64,000 bases of DNA from Polycyclovorans algicola TG408. GTDB taxonomy: Bacteria; Pseudomonadota; Gammaproteobacteria; Nevskiales; Nevskiaceae. This document shows positions 8,341-16,836 of this stretch, in pieces. The stretch lies in the NCBI RefSeq assembly GCF_000711245.1, contig NZ_JOMH01000001.1:552830-616829 (forward strand). The letters are read 5' to 3'. Each line of letters starts with the position of its first letter. Within the stretch, counting starts at the first letter, position 1. The position numbers were made by a program, and so were the translations under genes. The notes beneath the pieces were generated by a model. That model was not told the origin of the DNA and did no database searches. It saw only the letters and a program-made list of their open reading frames with translations.

Positions 8341-10059
8341 CTAGCCCTGCGGCCCGCCAACGACGGCATTGACCGCATCCTGTGCCGACAGGTGAATGTG
8401 CGCAGGCGCAAGCTTGCGCAGCAGGTCGGTTTTGGCGAGGCGGTCCATCACCGGGCCCTTGACCTCGGCCAGATGCAGGGCCACGCCGGTCTCGGCCAGC
8501 ACCCGTTCGATGCCGGTGAGCACTTCCAGACCGCTGGAATCGACGCCATTGACGCCCGACATGATCAGCACGACGGCGCGCAGGTTGGGGGTTTCGAGGA
8601 TGCGTGTCTGCAGTTCGTTCTCAACGAACGGCGCGTTGGCGAAGTACAGGCTCTCGTCGACGCGCAGCAGCAGCACGCCGGGAAAGGTCTGCACCGGGTG
8701 GCGGCGAATGTTGCGAAAGTGCTCGCTGCCGGCCATGCGCCCCACCACCGCGATATGCGGGCGGCTGGTGCGATACAGGAACAGCGCCAGGGCGGTGCCA
8801 GCGCCGAGCAGCAGGCCGGGTTCGATGCCCAGCACCAGCACGCCGACGATGGTCACGACCTGCGCGACGCCATCGGTGCGATCAAAGGCCCAGGTCAGGC
8901 GCAGGTGGTGCAGGTCAATCAACTGCCAAACCGCCACCACAATCAACGCCGCCAGCACCGACTTGGGTAGCGCCGCGATCAAGCCAGTAAAAAAGAACGC
9001 GCCCAGCGCCACCCACACCGCGGTGACGATGGCCGCCAGTTGCGTGCGTGCGCCGGCGTCGAAGTTGACCATCGAGCGTGCAAAGCCGCCGGCCACCGGC
9101 ATCGCGCCGGCAAACGCGGCGGCAAGATTGGCACCGCCCAACGCCAGCAGTTCGCGATCAGGGTCGATGCGCTCGCGGCGGCGAAAGGCCAGCACCTTGG
9201 CCACCGAAATGCTCTCGATATAGCCGACCACGGCGATCATCGCCGCCGACGGCAGCAAGGCCATCCAGCCGTCGGACGCAATAAAGCCCAGCGTCGGCAG
9301 GGGAATGCCCTGCGGAATGGCGCCGACCACGCGTACCCCGTGGCGGGCTTCGGTGTCGAGCAGGGTCGACAGCAGCGTGGCGATGATCACCAGCACCAGT
9401 GGCGCGGTGCGGCTGAGAATCGCGGCGGTGTTTTTCGCCACGCCGACGCGCGTGAGCGTCTTCACCAAAGGCTGGCGCGCCAGCACCAACAACATCAGCG
9501 CCGCGACGCCCCACGCCAGCTCGGCCGGGTTGATCTGTCGCCATTGCTCGGCCAGGTGCGTCAGCAGCTCGAACGGCAACGCGTCACGCGCCACGCTGAG
9601 GCCGGTGAGTGCCGGAATCTGCGTGCCGATGATGGTGATTGCCGCAGCCGTGGTGAAGCCCGACAACACCGGGTGGCTGATGAAGTTGGCCAGCCAGCCC
9701 AGTCGCAGCGCGGCCATGGCCAGCAGCATGACGCCGGTCAGCGCCGACAGCAGCAGTGCGCCGGTCAGGTATTTGTCGACGTCGTCGCCGGCATAGGCGG
9801 TGAGCGCCGAGCTGACCATCACCGCCGCCACGGCGACAGGTCCCACGGCCAAGGTGCGGCTTGAGCCCAGCAGGGCGTAAGCAATCACCGGCAGGACGCT
9901 GGCGTAAAGGCCGATCTGCGGCGGCAGCCCGGCGAGCAGCGCATAGGCCAACGCCTGCGGGATCAGCAGGATGGCGGTAATCGTCCCCGCCAGCGTGTCG
10001 GCGCCCAACCCCGGCAAGCCGCCGTGGCGCAGGTCGGCCAGCAGCGGCGAAATACGCAC
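8341..10059 (-). CDS. SulP family anion permease with STAS domain
   Basis: A roughly 572-residue transporter with the SulP signature near the start (AILLIPQALAYALLAGLPPQ, then IGLYASVLPVIAYALLG), about 10-12 membrane helices, and a C-terminal cytosolic STAS domain (LRVDESLYFANAPFVENEL; MSGVNGVDSSGLEVLTGIER). SulP proteins move sulfate, bicarbonate or other anions. I favour the GTG at 10059, five bases after the dioxygenase stop; an in-frame ATG at 10101 would overlap that gene by 38 bp. Together with the upstream persulfide dioxygenase, which yields sulfite, the context points to sulfur oxyanion transport. Confidence 0.9.
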   Translation of the reverse strand: MRISPLLADLRHGGLPGLGADTLAGTITAILLIPQALAYALLAGLPPQIGLYASVLPVIAYALLGSSRTLAVGPVAVAAVMVSSALTAYAGDDVDKYLTGALLLSALTGVMLLAMAALRLGWLANFISHPVLSGFTTAAAITIIGTQIPALTGLSVARDALPFELLTHLAEQWRQINPAELAWGVAALMLLVLARQPLVKTLTRVGVAKNTAAILSRTAPLVLVIIATLLSTLLDTEARHGVRVVGAIPQGIPLPTLGFIASDGWMALLPSAAMIAVVGYIESISVAKVLAFRRRERIDPDRELLALGGANLAAAFAGAMPVAGGFARSMVNFDAGARTQLAAIVTAVWVALGAFFFTGLIAALPKSVLAALIVVAVWQLIDLHHLRLTWAFDRTDGVAQVVTIVGVLVLGIEPGLLLGAGTALALFLYRTSRPHIAVVGRMAGSEHFRNIRRHPVQTFPGVLLLRVDESLYFANAPFVENELQTRILETPNLRAVVLIMSGVNGVDSSGLEVLTGIERVLAETGVALHLAEVKGPVMDRLAKTDLLRKLAPAHIHLSAQDAVNAVVGGPQG

Positions 10060-10063
10060 GGGG

Positions 10064-10759
10064 TCAGTTGCGCCCGCAGGCCAGATTGGCCGGCACGGCA
10101 ATGTCCATCAGCTTAGGGTTGGGCAGGTTCAGGTTGCGCATAATGTCCACGTACTCGGCCTCGGTTTTACCGGCCAGTCGCGGGTTATGACGCCTCTCTT
10201 CGCCGATGCTGGAGGTCATCCAGCCCTTGTAGTCGTGTCCGGCCCACACCAGTGTGTCGTCCGGCAGCTTGAACAACCTGTTGACGATCGAATCCCAACT
10301 CTTGTGGGGATCGCCGCCCTGGAAGTCGGTGCGGCCGCTGCCGCGAATCAGCAGCACGTCGCCGGTAAAGACGCCTTCGGGCGCGGCGGGGTTCAGCACG
10401 AAACTGAACGATTCGTCGGTGTGGCCGGGCGTGTACAGGGCCTTGAGCTTGAGGCCGTCGACGTCGATTACTTCGCCCTCGCGCACCTGCGTCGACACGC
10501 ATTCGGCCTTGGTGAACTGACCCATGATGGTGACGCAGCCGGTGGCGTCGCGCAGGTCGCCCAGCGCGGTGATGTGGTCGGCGTGGGTGTGCGTGTCAAT
10601 GGCCTTGACCAGCTTCAGATCCAGCGCCTCGATGGCGGCCAAATAGTGGTGTGCCTGCTCCTTGACCGGGTCGACGAGCACCGCTTCGCGGCCGTGGCCG
10701 GACGCCAACAGGTAGGTGTACGTGCTTGAAACCGGGTCAAAAAACTGGCGGAAGATCAT
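10064..10759 (-). CDS. ETHE1-like persulfide dioxygenase (MBL fold)
   Basis: A 231-residue metallo-beta-lactamase-fold protein. Metal-site motifs are THTHADHITALG, TPGHTDESFSF, FTGDVLLIRGSGRTDFQGG and WAGHDYKGW, with the ETHE1-type C-terminus EERRHNPRL. Members oxidise glutathione persulfide to sulfite and glutathione using mononuclear iron. No rhodanese domain is attached. It is the first gene of an operon with the SulP transporter, and the divergent gene encodes a glutathione S-transferase, which fits glutathione-based sulfide handling. The intergenic region has a perfect 14-bp palindrome. Confidence 0.9.
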   Translation of the reverse strand: MIFRQFFDPVSSTYTYLLASGHGREAVLVDPVKEQAHHYLAAIEALDLKLVKAIDTHTHADHITALGDLRDATGCVTIMGQFTKAECVSTQVREGEVIDVDGLKLKALYTPGHTDESFSFVLNPAAPEGVFTGDVLLIRGSGRTDFQGGDPHKSWDSIVNRLFKLPDDTLVWAGHDYKGWMTSSIGEERRHNPRLAGKTEAEYVDIMRNLNLPNPKLMDIAVPANLACGRN

Positions 10760-10807
10760 GGAAATGCCTTGTGAGGGTCTGTACCGGAAACCTTAGATAA
10801 CCAAAAA

Positions 10808-10821
10808 GAATATCGATATTC
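10808..10821. promoter_or_regulatory. Palindromic operator candidate between dioxygenase and GST genes
   Basis: A perfect 14-bp palindrome (GAATATCGATATTC) in an AT-rich island (about 10790-10845) within otherwise GC-rich DNA. It lies about 50 bp upstream of the dioxygenase start and 190 bp upstream of the divergent GST gene. Symmetric AT-rich sites of this kind are used by ArsR/MarR-type repressors; no such gene is adjacent. Confidence 0.4.
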
Positions 10822-11013
10822 CTTAAGTGAAATAAGATTACGCCGGAAGGCGTCGCGCGTCAATATCGGGGTCGTCGAACCTGTCGCTGACGTACCTCTG
10901 TCACGACCCAGTGACCGACCCATTCGGGTCGTTGGCAGCGTCCGGCGCAGCGCGCAACATTCGCAGGCTCCGTGCACTGCGCGGCGACATCAAAACCCAT
11001 TTGAGGAGACCCC

Positions 11014-11664
11014 ATGAAGCTGTTGAACTCGTTTGGCCCCAACCCGCGCATGGTGCGCATGTTTGCGCTCGAAAAAGGCATCACGCTCGACATGCAGGAG
11101 CACGACCTGATGGGCGGCGAAAACCGCCAGGCCGATTACAAGCGCAAGAACCCTGCCGGGCAGCTGCCGTCGCTGGAGCTCGACAACGGCGCCGTGATTG
11201 CCGAAACCATCGCCATCTGCGAGTACCTCGATGAGGTCAATCCGGGCAAGTCGCTGGTCGGCAAGTCGCCGGAAGAAAAAGCCGTGTCGCGCATGTGGCA
11301 GCGCCGCGTCGAACTGAACATCACCGAGGCCATCTACAACGGCTTCCGCTACGCCGAGGGCTTGCCGCTGTTCAAGGACCGCGTCCGCTGCCTGCCCGAA
11401 GCGGCCGATGGGCTAAAGACCATTGGCAAGGAAAATCTGCAGTGGCTCGATGGCCTGATGGCGGGCAAGCCGTTCGTCAGCGGCGATGACATCCGGCTGG
11501 TCGACTTGGCGCTGTACTGCTGCCTCGACTTCGCCAACAGCGTCGGCCAGCCGCTGGACCCGTCGCTGAGCAACCTGAACGCCTGGTTCAAACGCATGGA
11601 CGCCCGCCCCAGCGCCGCCGGCAGCCTTCATCCGGCCGCGGAACAGGCAAAGATGAAAGGGTAA
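11014..11664 (+). CDS. Glutathione S-transferase
   Basis: A 216-residue protein with the thioredoxin-like N-terminal domain (MKLLNSFGPNPRMVRMFALE, then KNPAGQLPSLELDNG with the cis-proline, and ETIAICEYLDE for the gamma-glutamyl site). An all-helical C-terminal domain follows (VSGDDIRLVDLALYCCLDFA). The start has a ribosome site (gaggag, 11002-11007). It conjugates or reduces electrophiles with glutathione. It is divergent from the persulfide dioxygenase operon and could share its control region. The subclass is not determined. Confidence 0.93.
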   Translation: MKLLNSFGPNPRMVRMFALEKGITLDMQEHDLMGGENRQADYKRKNPAGQLPSLELDNGAVIAETIAICEYLDEVNPGKSLVGKSPEEKAVSRMWQRRVELNITEAIYNGFRYAEGLPLFKDRVRCLPEAADGLKTIGKENLQWLDGLMAGKPFVSGDDIRLVDLALYCCLDFANSVGQPLDPSLSNLNAWFKRMDARPSAAGSLHPAAEQAKMKG

Positions 11665-11676
11665 AAGGTCATCGCC

Positions 11677-11712
11677 GGCCCGTCATGCCGCCCGATATCG
11701 GCATGCCGGGCC
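11677..11712 (+). terminator. Strong hairpin after the GST gene, probable terminator
   Basis: A 14-bp stem with one mismatch (11677-11690 with 11699-11712) and an 8-base loop, 12 bases after the GST stop. There is no T run, so it may be a factor-dependent terminator or mRNA-stabilising hairpin. Confidence 0.45.
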
Positions 11713-12010
11713 AGCACGCGATCCAACAGCGTGAGCACCGTTACCGGCCGCATCATCACTCGGGTCTGCGGCGCCGTCTGCTACGGACAGTTCTTCGCCA
11801 TCTTGTTTCGGATCAATTTGGTGGTGACGGGCGATGACGCCGAAGCGCCGGTGCAGGTTGAACCGGCACGCAACCATCGCCGCTCGACCTCGAGGTGAAA
11901 GCGAGGCATTGCCATCCATGTCCACGCGGCACTGCCTTCTTCAGTTGCCAAGTCGGCAACCTCAGCGTCCACCGGAGCGGCTCCTTGGACAACCGGTTGA
12001 GAGATCACGG
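11713..12010. other. Stretch without a supportable gene
   Basis: About 300 bp between the GST hairpin and the convergent LON-domain gene. Short open frames occur on both strands (for example 11781-12008 minus), but none shows a ribosome site, recognisable motif or family-like sequence. It may hold decayed coding sequence. Confidence 0.5.
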
Positions 12011-12616
12011 CTAAGCCTCATCCGACCCCGACGACTGCCGCTGCAACTCTGCGGTGACCTCGTCGAGCACCTTCAGTGGTTCGTCACAGGTCAACCAGCG
12101 TTGGCGACGCTCGGGCGTGACGTTGAGCAGTTCGGCCCAGCGGTAACCCACCCACGCGGCGTCGTCCAGCCGGAACGGGCGCGGCAACGGCGCATCGTCC
12201 CCAAGCGTGTCCGACAGTTGGCGCAGCAGCGCCGCCAGCGGGGCGTAACGCTCGGGCAGCGGCATGGGGTCGGGTGGATCAATCCACGCCACCCGGCCCA
12301 TGATCAGGCCGGAGTCCAGAGTCCAGCGCTCGAGAATGCGAAAGCGTGACTCGCCGCGCGCCAACAACAGGTAACGGTCAGCGTCGGGTTGCGCCGACTC
12401 GATGATGCGCGCGCTGCACCCCAGCAGCGCCGGAATGGCCGGCGCGCCAACTTCGAACCCGCCTTCAATCAGGCACACGCCGAATACGCTGTTCTGCGCC
12501 AGGCACTCGGCAACCATCTGCAGGTAACGCGGCTCGAAAATGTTCAGCTGCAGACGCCCGGCAGGAAACAACGGGTTGCCCAGTGGGAATAAAGGAATTT
12601 CGGTGGTGTCGGTCAT
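12011..12616 (-). CDS. LON peptidase substrate-binding (N-terminal) domain protein
   Basis: A 201-residue stand-alone LON-N domain. The start motif IPLFPLGNPLFPAGRLQLNI with FEPRY after it is diagnostic, followed by FGVCLIEGG and the ARIIES and GESRFRILER strands. No ATPase or protease domain is present. The ATG at 12616 starts the conserved region directly (MTDTTEIPLFPLG); an ATG at 12694 would add 26 unrelated residues over the tRNA promoter. Such proteins are common in proteobacteria, but their role is not defined. Confidence 0.88.
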   Translation of the reverse strand: MTDTTEIPLFPLGNPLFPAGRLQLNIFEPRYLQMVAECLAQNSVFGVCLIEGGFEVGAPAIPALLGCSARIIESAQPDADRYLLLARGESRFRILERWTLDSGLIMGRVAWIDPPDPMPLPERYAPLAALLRQLSDTLGDDAPLPRPFRLDDAAWVGYRWAELLNVTPERRQRWLTCDEPLKVLDEVTAELQRQSSGSDEA

Positions 12617-12684
12617 GACCCGGTCGGGCGGTTTGGGGACGTGCACCTTACCCGGCCTCATCGTCACTCGGGTGTTGAGCGAGC

Positions 12685-12713
12685 TTGACGCCACCCCCGC
12701 GCGCGGCTTTAAT
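12685..12713 (+). promoter_or_regulatory. Sigma-70-type promoter of the tRNA-Phe gene
   Basis: A -35 hexamer TTGACG (12685-12690) and -10 TTTAAT (12708-12713) are separated by 17 bp, placing the transcript start near 12720, about 33 bases before the tRNA. The sequence after the -10 is GC-rich, as in stringently controlled stable-RNA promoters. Confidence 0.65.
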
Positions 12714-12752
12714 ACGCGCCCCTTCGCGGTCCACGCGAAGCGCGTCCCAAAT

Positions 12753-12828
12753 GGCCAAGTAGCTCAGTCGGTAGAGCAGAGGATTGAAAATCCTCGTGTC
12801 GGCGGTTCGATTCCGTCCTTGGCCACCA
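12753..12828 (+). tRNA. tRNA-Phe (anticodon GAA)
   Basis: A 76-nt cloverleaf: acceptor GGCCAAG (12753-12759) pairs with CTTGGCC (12818-12824); the anticodon stem GAGGA/TCCTC encloses loop TTGAAAA with anticodon GAA at 12786-12788; the T loop is TTCGATT; CCA is encoded at 12826-12828. It has its own promoter and borders the minus-strand restriction-modification region. Confidence 0.97.
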
Positions 12829-12939
12829 TTAAATCAAGCACTTACGATCTGATCGCGCGCCTCAGTGGCTTTGTTGGTGCCCTCCCGGTGTTGATGCTGC
12901 CAAAGAAGGCAGCGTTCCAATCTGAGGGTTGTTTGATCG

Positions 12940-13662
12940 CTAACGGTCAGATCTCGCCCAATCCTCGTGCGCCAGCGGCGCGGCATTGAGCAACGCCCGC
13001 GCCGAGCGCCAACCTGACAGTTGAGCCTCCAGGAGCGCGACGAAGCGCTCCCCATGTGTCGGTTCCCGCAGATGAGTCAGCTCGTGCACCAGCACGTACT
13101 CCAGGCACTCCGGCGGCTTCTTGGCGAGTTCGGTGTTCAGCCGGATGTTGCGTGTGGCGGCGTTGCAGCTTCCCCACTGCGTCTTCATCTTCTGGATGAG
13201 CACGCGGTTGCATGCCACGCCCATCACGGGCTGCCACTTGTCGAGCAGCGCCGGTAACGCCTCGCGAATCTGGTCGCGGTACCAGCGCGCCATCACCTGC
13301 GCCCGCGTCTCGACATCCGCGCCTGGGCGAACACCAAGGACGAGGCGGTTGTGCCGCCGGATGACGGCAGGCGCCTGATCACGCTCCTGCACCGTGAGCA
13401 GGTAACGGCGACCCCAAAGGTAATGGCTTTCCCTGTCAATGTACTCGCGCGGGGTCTCGCGAAGCTGGGCGCTCAGCTTGGTCCGCTGCCGCCGTATCCA
13501 CCCCAGCTTGGAAATGGCAAATACGCGAATGGCGTCCGGGCTCATGCGGGCGGGCGCGGCGATGGTCACCCGGCCGGTCGGGGGGTGCACGCTCAGATGA
13601 AGGTTCTTGATGTTCTTGCGAACCACGTCCACCGAGACATCCCCAAGCTCGAGCGCCTCCAT
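12940..13662 (-). CDS. YgjP-like M48-type metallopeptidase (SprT-like)
   Basis: A 240-residue protein of the DUF45/YgjP family. The zinc-protease motif is VLVHELTHLREPTHGERF, with HExxH and a downstream histidine; MKTQWGSCNAATRNIRLN precedes it, as in the family. It lies 2 bases after the hsdR stop, so it is the last gene of the restriction operon. YgjP-like peptidases are often found next to type I restriction systems; a role in trimming or controlling the complex is suggested by context, not shown. Confidence 0.9.
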   Translation of the reverse strand: MEALELGDVSVDVVRKNIKNLHLSVHPPTGRVTIAAPARMSPDAIRVFAISKLGWIRRQRTKLSAQLRETPREYIDRESHYLWGRRYLLTVQERDQAPAVIRRHNRLVLGVRPGADVETRAQVMARWYRDQIREALPALLDKWQPVMGVACNRVLIQKMKTQWGSCNAATRNIRLNTELAKKPPECLEYVLVHELTHLREPTHGERFVALLEAQLSGWRSARALLNAAPLAHEDWARSDR

Positions 13663-13664
13663 CC

Positions 13665-16600
13665 TCAGTACTCGGGCTGCGCGGCGATGATGAGAAACAG
13701 CCGCTCAACCTCGTTGACATCATTCAGCACCTCGTACATCGCGGCCTTGATGGCCTGCTCGCGGGCCTGCACGCCGCGCCAGCCATCAAACCGTGCCGTG
13801 CGAATGGTCGCGTCCAGCCTCAACGCCAGCGCCAAGGCCTCGTCAGCGGGCTTGCCGTCGTAATCCGGCGGCGTCTCCTGAGCCGCTAAGCGTGATGGCA
13901 GATTCGCCAGCAGGTTGTTGTAGAGCGCGCGCTTGCCAGCGCTGTCCAGTTGGGTGGGCAGCGTTTCGTCGTGGCCAGCCTCGATCTTCTTGGCCAACTC
14001 GGCGATGCGGTGCAGGTAGGCCTCGTACTCGTCGGCCTGTTCCTTGCGAAAGCGGATGATCTCGTCCAGCAGCGCCGACATCTTTTCGTAGAACGCCGGG
14101 TCGCTGGTTTGCTCCTTGACGATCTTGCTGCGCACGTTGTTTTCGATGGTCTCGGCGATGGCGGTCTTGTTGCCTTTCATGCCGCCTAACTGCTGGGCAA
14201 TGGCTTCGCCAATGCCGGTTTTTACGATCAGCTCCAGCAGCCCCATGTTGTCGAATGGGGAAATCTTTCTGGGCTGATCGGCCTCGATGTACGTGTCGAT
14301 CAGGTGCCGCATATCGGCCTCGAAGGCCTTCAGATCCAGCGTCTCGCTGCTGGCCCGGCGCACGATCTCGCGCACGTCCACGTAGTGCTTGAGCTGGCGC
14401 TTGATCCGCTCTGTGTCGCCCGGCGTGTACCCCGCCGCATCCAGTTCGTCGGCGATGTTGGCGTAGGCGCGCACCAGTGCCACGGTGGCCTTGTAGAGCG
14501 CCGCGCGCTGCGGCTCCCGCTCGGCCAGGTCGGTCGCGATCTCGACGTTGCCGCAGAAGTAGTGCATGTACTCCAGCTCGCCCTTGGGCGGCTGCACCGG
14601 CTCACACAGCAGCTCCAGCGTTTCGATGGCGGCATCCAGGCGTTCGCGGCCCTTCTTCAGCCGATCCTGCAACAGCACCTCGGGCTCGGCACCCCCGGCG
14701 CTGTGATCCAGCTCGGCGGTGTACACCGCGATGGCGTTCTCAACCTTCTTGAACAGGTCCTTGTAGTCGACGATGTAGCCGAAGTCCTTGTCATCACCGT
14801 CCAGCCGGTTGGTGCGGCAAATGGCCTGAAACAGCCCGTGGTCCTGCATCTTCTTGTCGATGTACAGATACGTGCAGGGCGGCGCATCAAAGCCGGTGAG
14901 CAACTTGTCCACCACCACCAACAGCTTCATGTTGGCCGGCTCGTTGGCAAACAGATGCTTGGCCTGTTCCTCAAAGGTTTCGGTGGCGCTCTTGCCCGGT
15001 GCCGGCGCCACGTCCTTGAGCAGCTCGATGTAGGTGTTGTAGATGAACTGCTTGTCGCTCTCGGTATTGGCGCCGGTCTCCTCCAGTGTGACGTCCTTCG
15101 TCATGGGGTTGTAAGACGTCACCACCGCACAGCGCCCCTTGAACGGCGTCTTCTGCAACAGCGTGAAGTACTTGCACGCCTCGAAGATGCTGCTGGCCAC
15201 CAGAATGGCGTTGCCCCGGCTGTTGGACAGGCGCGGCTTCACCCCAAAGTCGAACAGGATGTCGCTCACCACCCGATCCATGCGCGAGCGCGAACTGAGC
15301 ACCCGCTGCATCGTGCCCCACTGGGCGCGCAGCTCGGCCTTCTGCCAGCCGTTCAGGCCGCGCGTCTTGGCCTCGAACCACGCGTCGATATGCTCTGGAG
15401 AGCCCAGACGCTGGTCGATGTCGCGCGCCTCGTAGATCAGATCCAGCACCACACCGTCTTCCACGCCCTCGCTGAACTTGTAGGTGTGGATGTAGTGGCC
15501 AAAAACCTCCAGGCTGCTTTGCCGGTCCTGTGCCAGCAGCGGCGTGCCGGTAAAGCCGATGAACACGGCGTTGGGCAGCATGGCCTTCATGGTGCGGTGC
15601 AGCTTGCCGCTCTGGGTGCGGTGGCATTCGTCGACAAACACGAACACCTCCCCCACCGTGGTGCTCGGCTGTGCCTCTAGCTCTTTGATGAAGCCCTCAA
15701 AGTCGGCCACGTCGCGCTTGCCAAACTTGTGCACCAGCGAGCACATCAGGCGCGGGCTGGGGTTGGCCAACTGCGTCATCAAGTCCCGGCCGCTGCGGCT
15801 GCGCTGCATAGCCTCCCCGGCATCGGTGAACACGCGGTGGATCTGCTTATCCAGCTCGTCACGGTCGGTGATGATGGCCACCCGCGCCTGCGGGTTGTGC
15901 TCCAGTATCCAGCGCGCCAGCAGCACCATGACGATGCTTTTGCCACTGCCCTGGGTATGCCAGAGGATGCCGCCGCGCCGCTCGCGCACATGCTGCTGCG
16001 CCGCCTTGATGCCGAAGTACTGATGCACCCTCGGCAGCTTCTTGATGCCGCCATCAAACAGCACAAAGTGCTGCATCAGGTCCAGCAGGCGGCTCTTGTC
16101 GCACATCTTCAGCAGGTATTTGTCGAGCTTGAAGCGCGTGTTGTCGGCCTCGTCCTCTTTCCAGCGCAGGAACATCTTTTCCGGCGTGCCGATGGTGCCG
16201 TACTGCAAGCCTTCGGAATCGTTGCCGGCAAACACGAACTGCACGGTCGAGAAGAACCACGCGTTGAACTCCGGCCGCTGGTTCGACAAGTTCTGGCGAA
16301 TGCCATCACTCAGCGACACGCGGCTGTTCTTCAGCTCCAACACGCCGATGGCGATGCCGTTCACGTACAACACAACGTCGGGCCGCCGTTCGTGACCGCC
16401 CTTGAGGGTGACCTCCTCGGCCACGGCAAAGTCATTGCGTTCCGGGTGTTGCCAATCGATCAGGTGCACCAGCTCGGTGACCTGGCCGGCCTCGGTTCTC
16501 ACCGGCACGCCGTAGCGCAGCAGCCCGTACACCGCCTGGTTGTTGCCGTAAAGGCTGCGGTCGTGCCGACCCGCCTCGGTGCGCAGGCGGTGCAACGCCA

Positions 16601-16778
16601 TGCTGACCTGCGCCGGACTGTGACCGCGCGCCACAAGCCAGGGGCTCAGCAGCGATTCTTCGACGTTGTTGTTGTCGCGATCCGTCCAGTCGCCCAAGTA
16701 GCGATAGCCCAGCTCATCCCGGAACAGCGCCAGCACGCGGTTTTGCGTGACCCGCTCGGCTTGGCCAATGCGATTCAT
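13665..16778 (-). CDS. hsdR: Type I restriction enzyme, HsdR subunit
   Basis: A 1037-residue motor/nuclease subunit. The N-terminal nuclease domain shows RRPDVVLYVNGIAIGVLELK (D and ExK of the PD-(D/E)XK fold). The SF2 helicase follows: Walker A WHTQGSGKSIVMVLLA, VAIITDRDELDKQ, motif II VFVDECHRTQSG, FIGFTGTPLL, and motifs V-VI around DKLLTGFDAPPCTYLYIDKK and ICRTNRLDGDDK. The C-terminal helical part binds the methylase core. I start at ATG 16778; upstream sequence is not conserved-looking. The protein needs HsdM2S and ATP to translocate and cut DNA. The catalytic motifs look intact. Confidence 0.93.
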   Translation of the reverse strand: MNRIGQAERVTQNRVLALFRDELGYRYLGDWTDRDNNNVEESLLSPWLVARGHSPAQVSMALHRLRTEAGRHDRSLYGNNQAVYGLLRYGVPVRTEAGQVTELVHLIDWQHPERNDFAVAEEVTLKGGHERRPDVVLYVNGIAIGVLELKNSRVSLSDGIRQNLSNQRPEFNAWFFSTVQFVFAGNDSEGLQYGTIGTPEKMFLRWKEDEADNTRFKLDKYLLKMCDKSRLLDLMQHFVLFDGGIKKLPRVHQYFGIKAAQQHVRERRGGILWHTQGSGKSIVMVLLARWILEHNPQARVAIITDRDELDKQIHRVFTDAGEAMQRSRSGRDLMTQLANPSPRLMCSLVHKFGKRDVADFEGFIKELEAQPSTTVGEVFVFVDECHRTQSGKLHRTMKAMLPNAVFIGFTGTPLLAQDRQSSLEVFGHYIHTYKFSEGVEDGVVLDLIYEARDIDQRLGSPEHIDAWFEAKTRGLNGWQKAELRAQWGTMQRVLSSRSRMDRVVSDILFDFGVKPRLSNSRGNAILVASSIFEACKYFTLLQKTPFKGRCAVVTSYNPMTKDVTLEETGANTESDKQFIYNTYIELLKDVAPAPGKSATETFEEQAKHLFANEPANMKLLVVVDKLLTGFDAPPCTYLYIDKKMQDHGLFQAICRTNRLDGDDKDFGYIVDYKDLFKKVENAIAVYTAELDHSAGGAEPEVLLQDRLKKGRERLDAAIETLELLCEPVQPPKGELEYMHYFCGNVEIATDLAEREPQRAALYKATVALVRAYANIADELDAAGYTPGDTERIKRQLKHYVDVREIVRRASSETLDLKAFEADMRHLIDTYIEADQPRKISPFDNMGLLELIVKTGIGEAIAQQLGGMKGNKTAIAETIENNVRSKIVKEQTSDPAFYEKMSALLDEIIRFRKEQADEYEAYLHRIAELAKKIEAGHDETLPTQLDSAGKRALYNNLLANLPSRLAAQETPPDYDGKPADEALALALRLDATIRTARFDGWRGVQAREQAIKAAMYEVLNDVNEVERLFLIIAAQPEY

Positions 16779-16836
16779 GCGGCGCTTTCCAACAAGCGCA
16801 CTGACCGGCGCGCAGGTGCGCGGCGAGGTGCAGTGT

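Noticed and set aside
11683-12008. Short minus-strand open frames between the GST and LON-domain genes
   Set aside because: Two overlapping frames are open but neither has a ribosome site or recognisable sequence, and they overlap a hairpin at one end.
12811-12828. 3' end of tRNA-Phe as an attachment site for the restriction island
   Set aside because: No duplicate of the tRNA 3' end was seen at the far border near 22.2-22.7 kb and no integrase is present. A short match (ttggccacca) near 21427 lies in hsdM and looks like chance.
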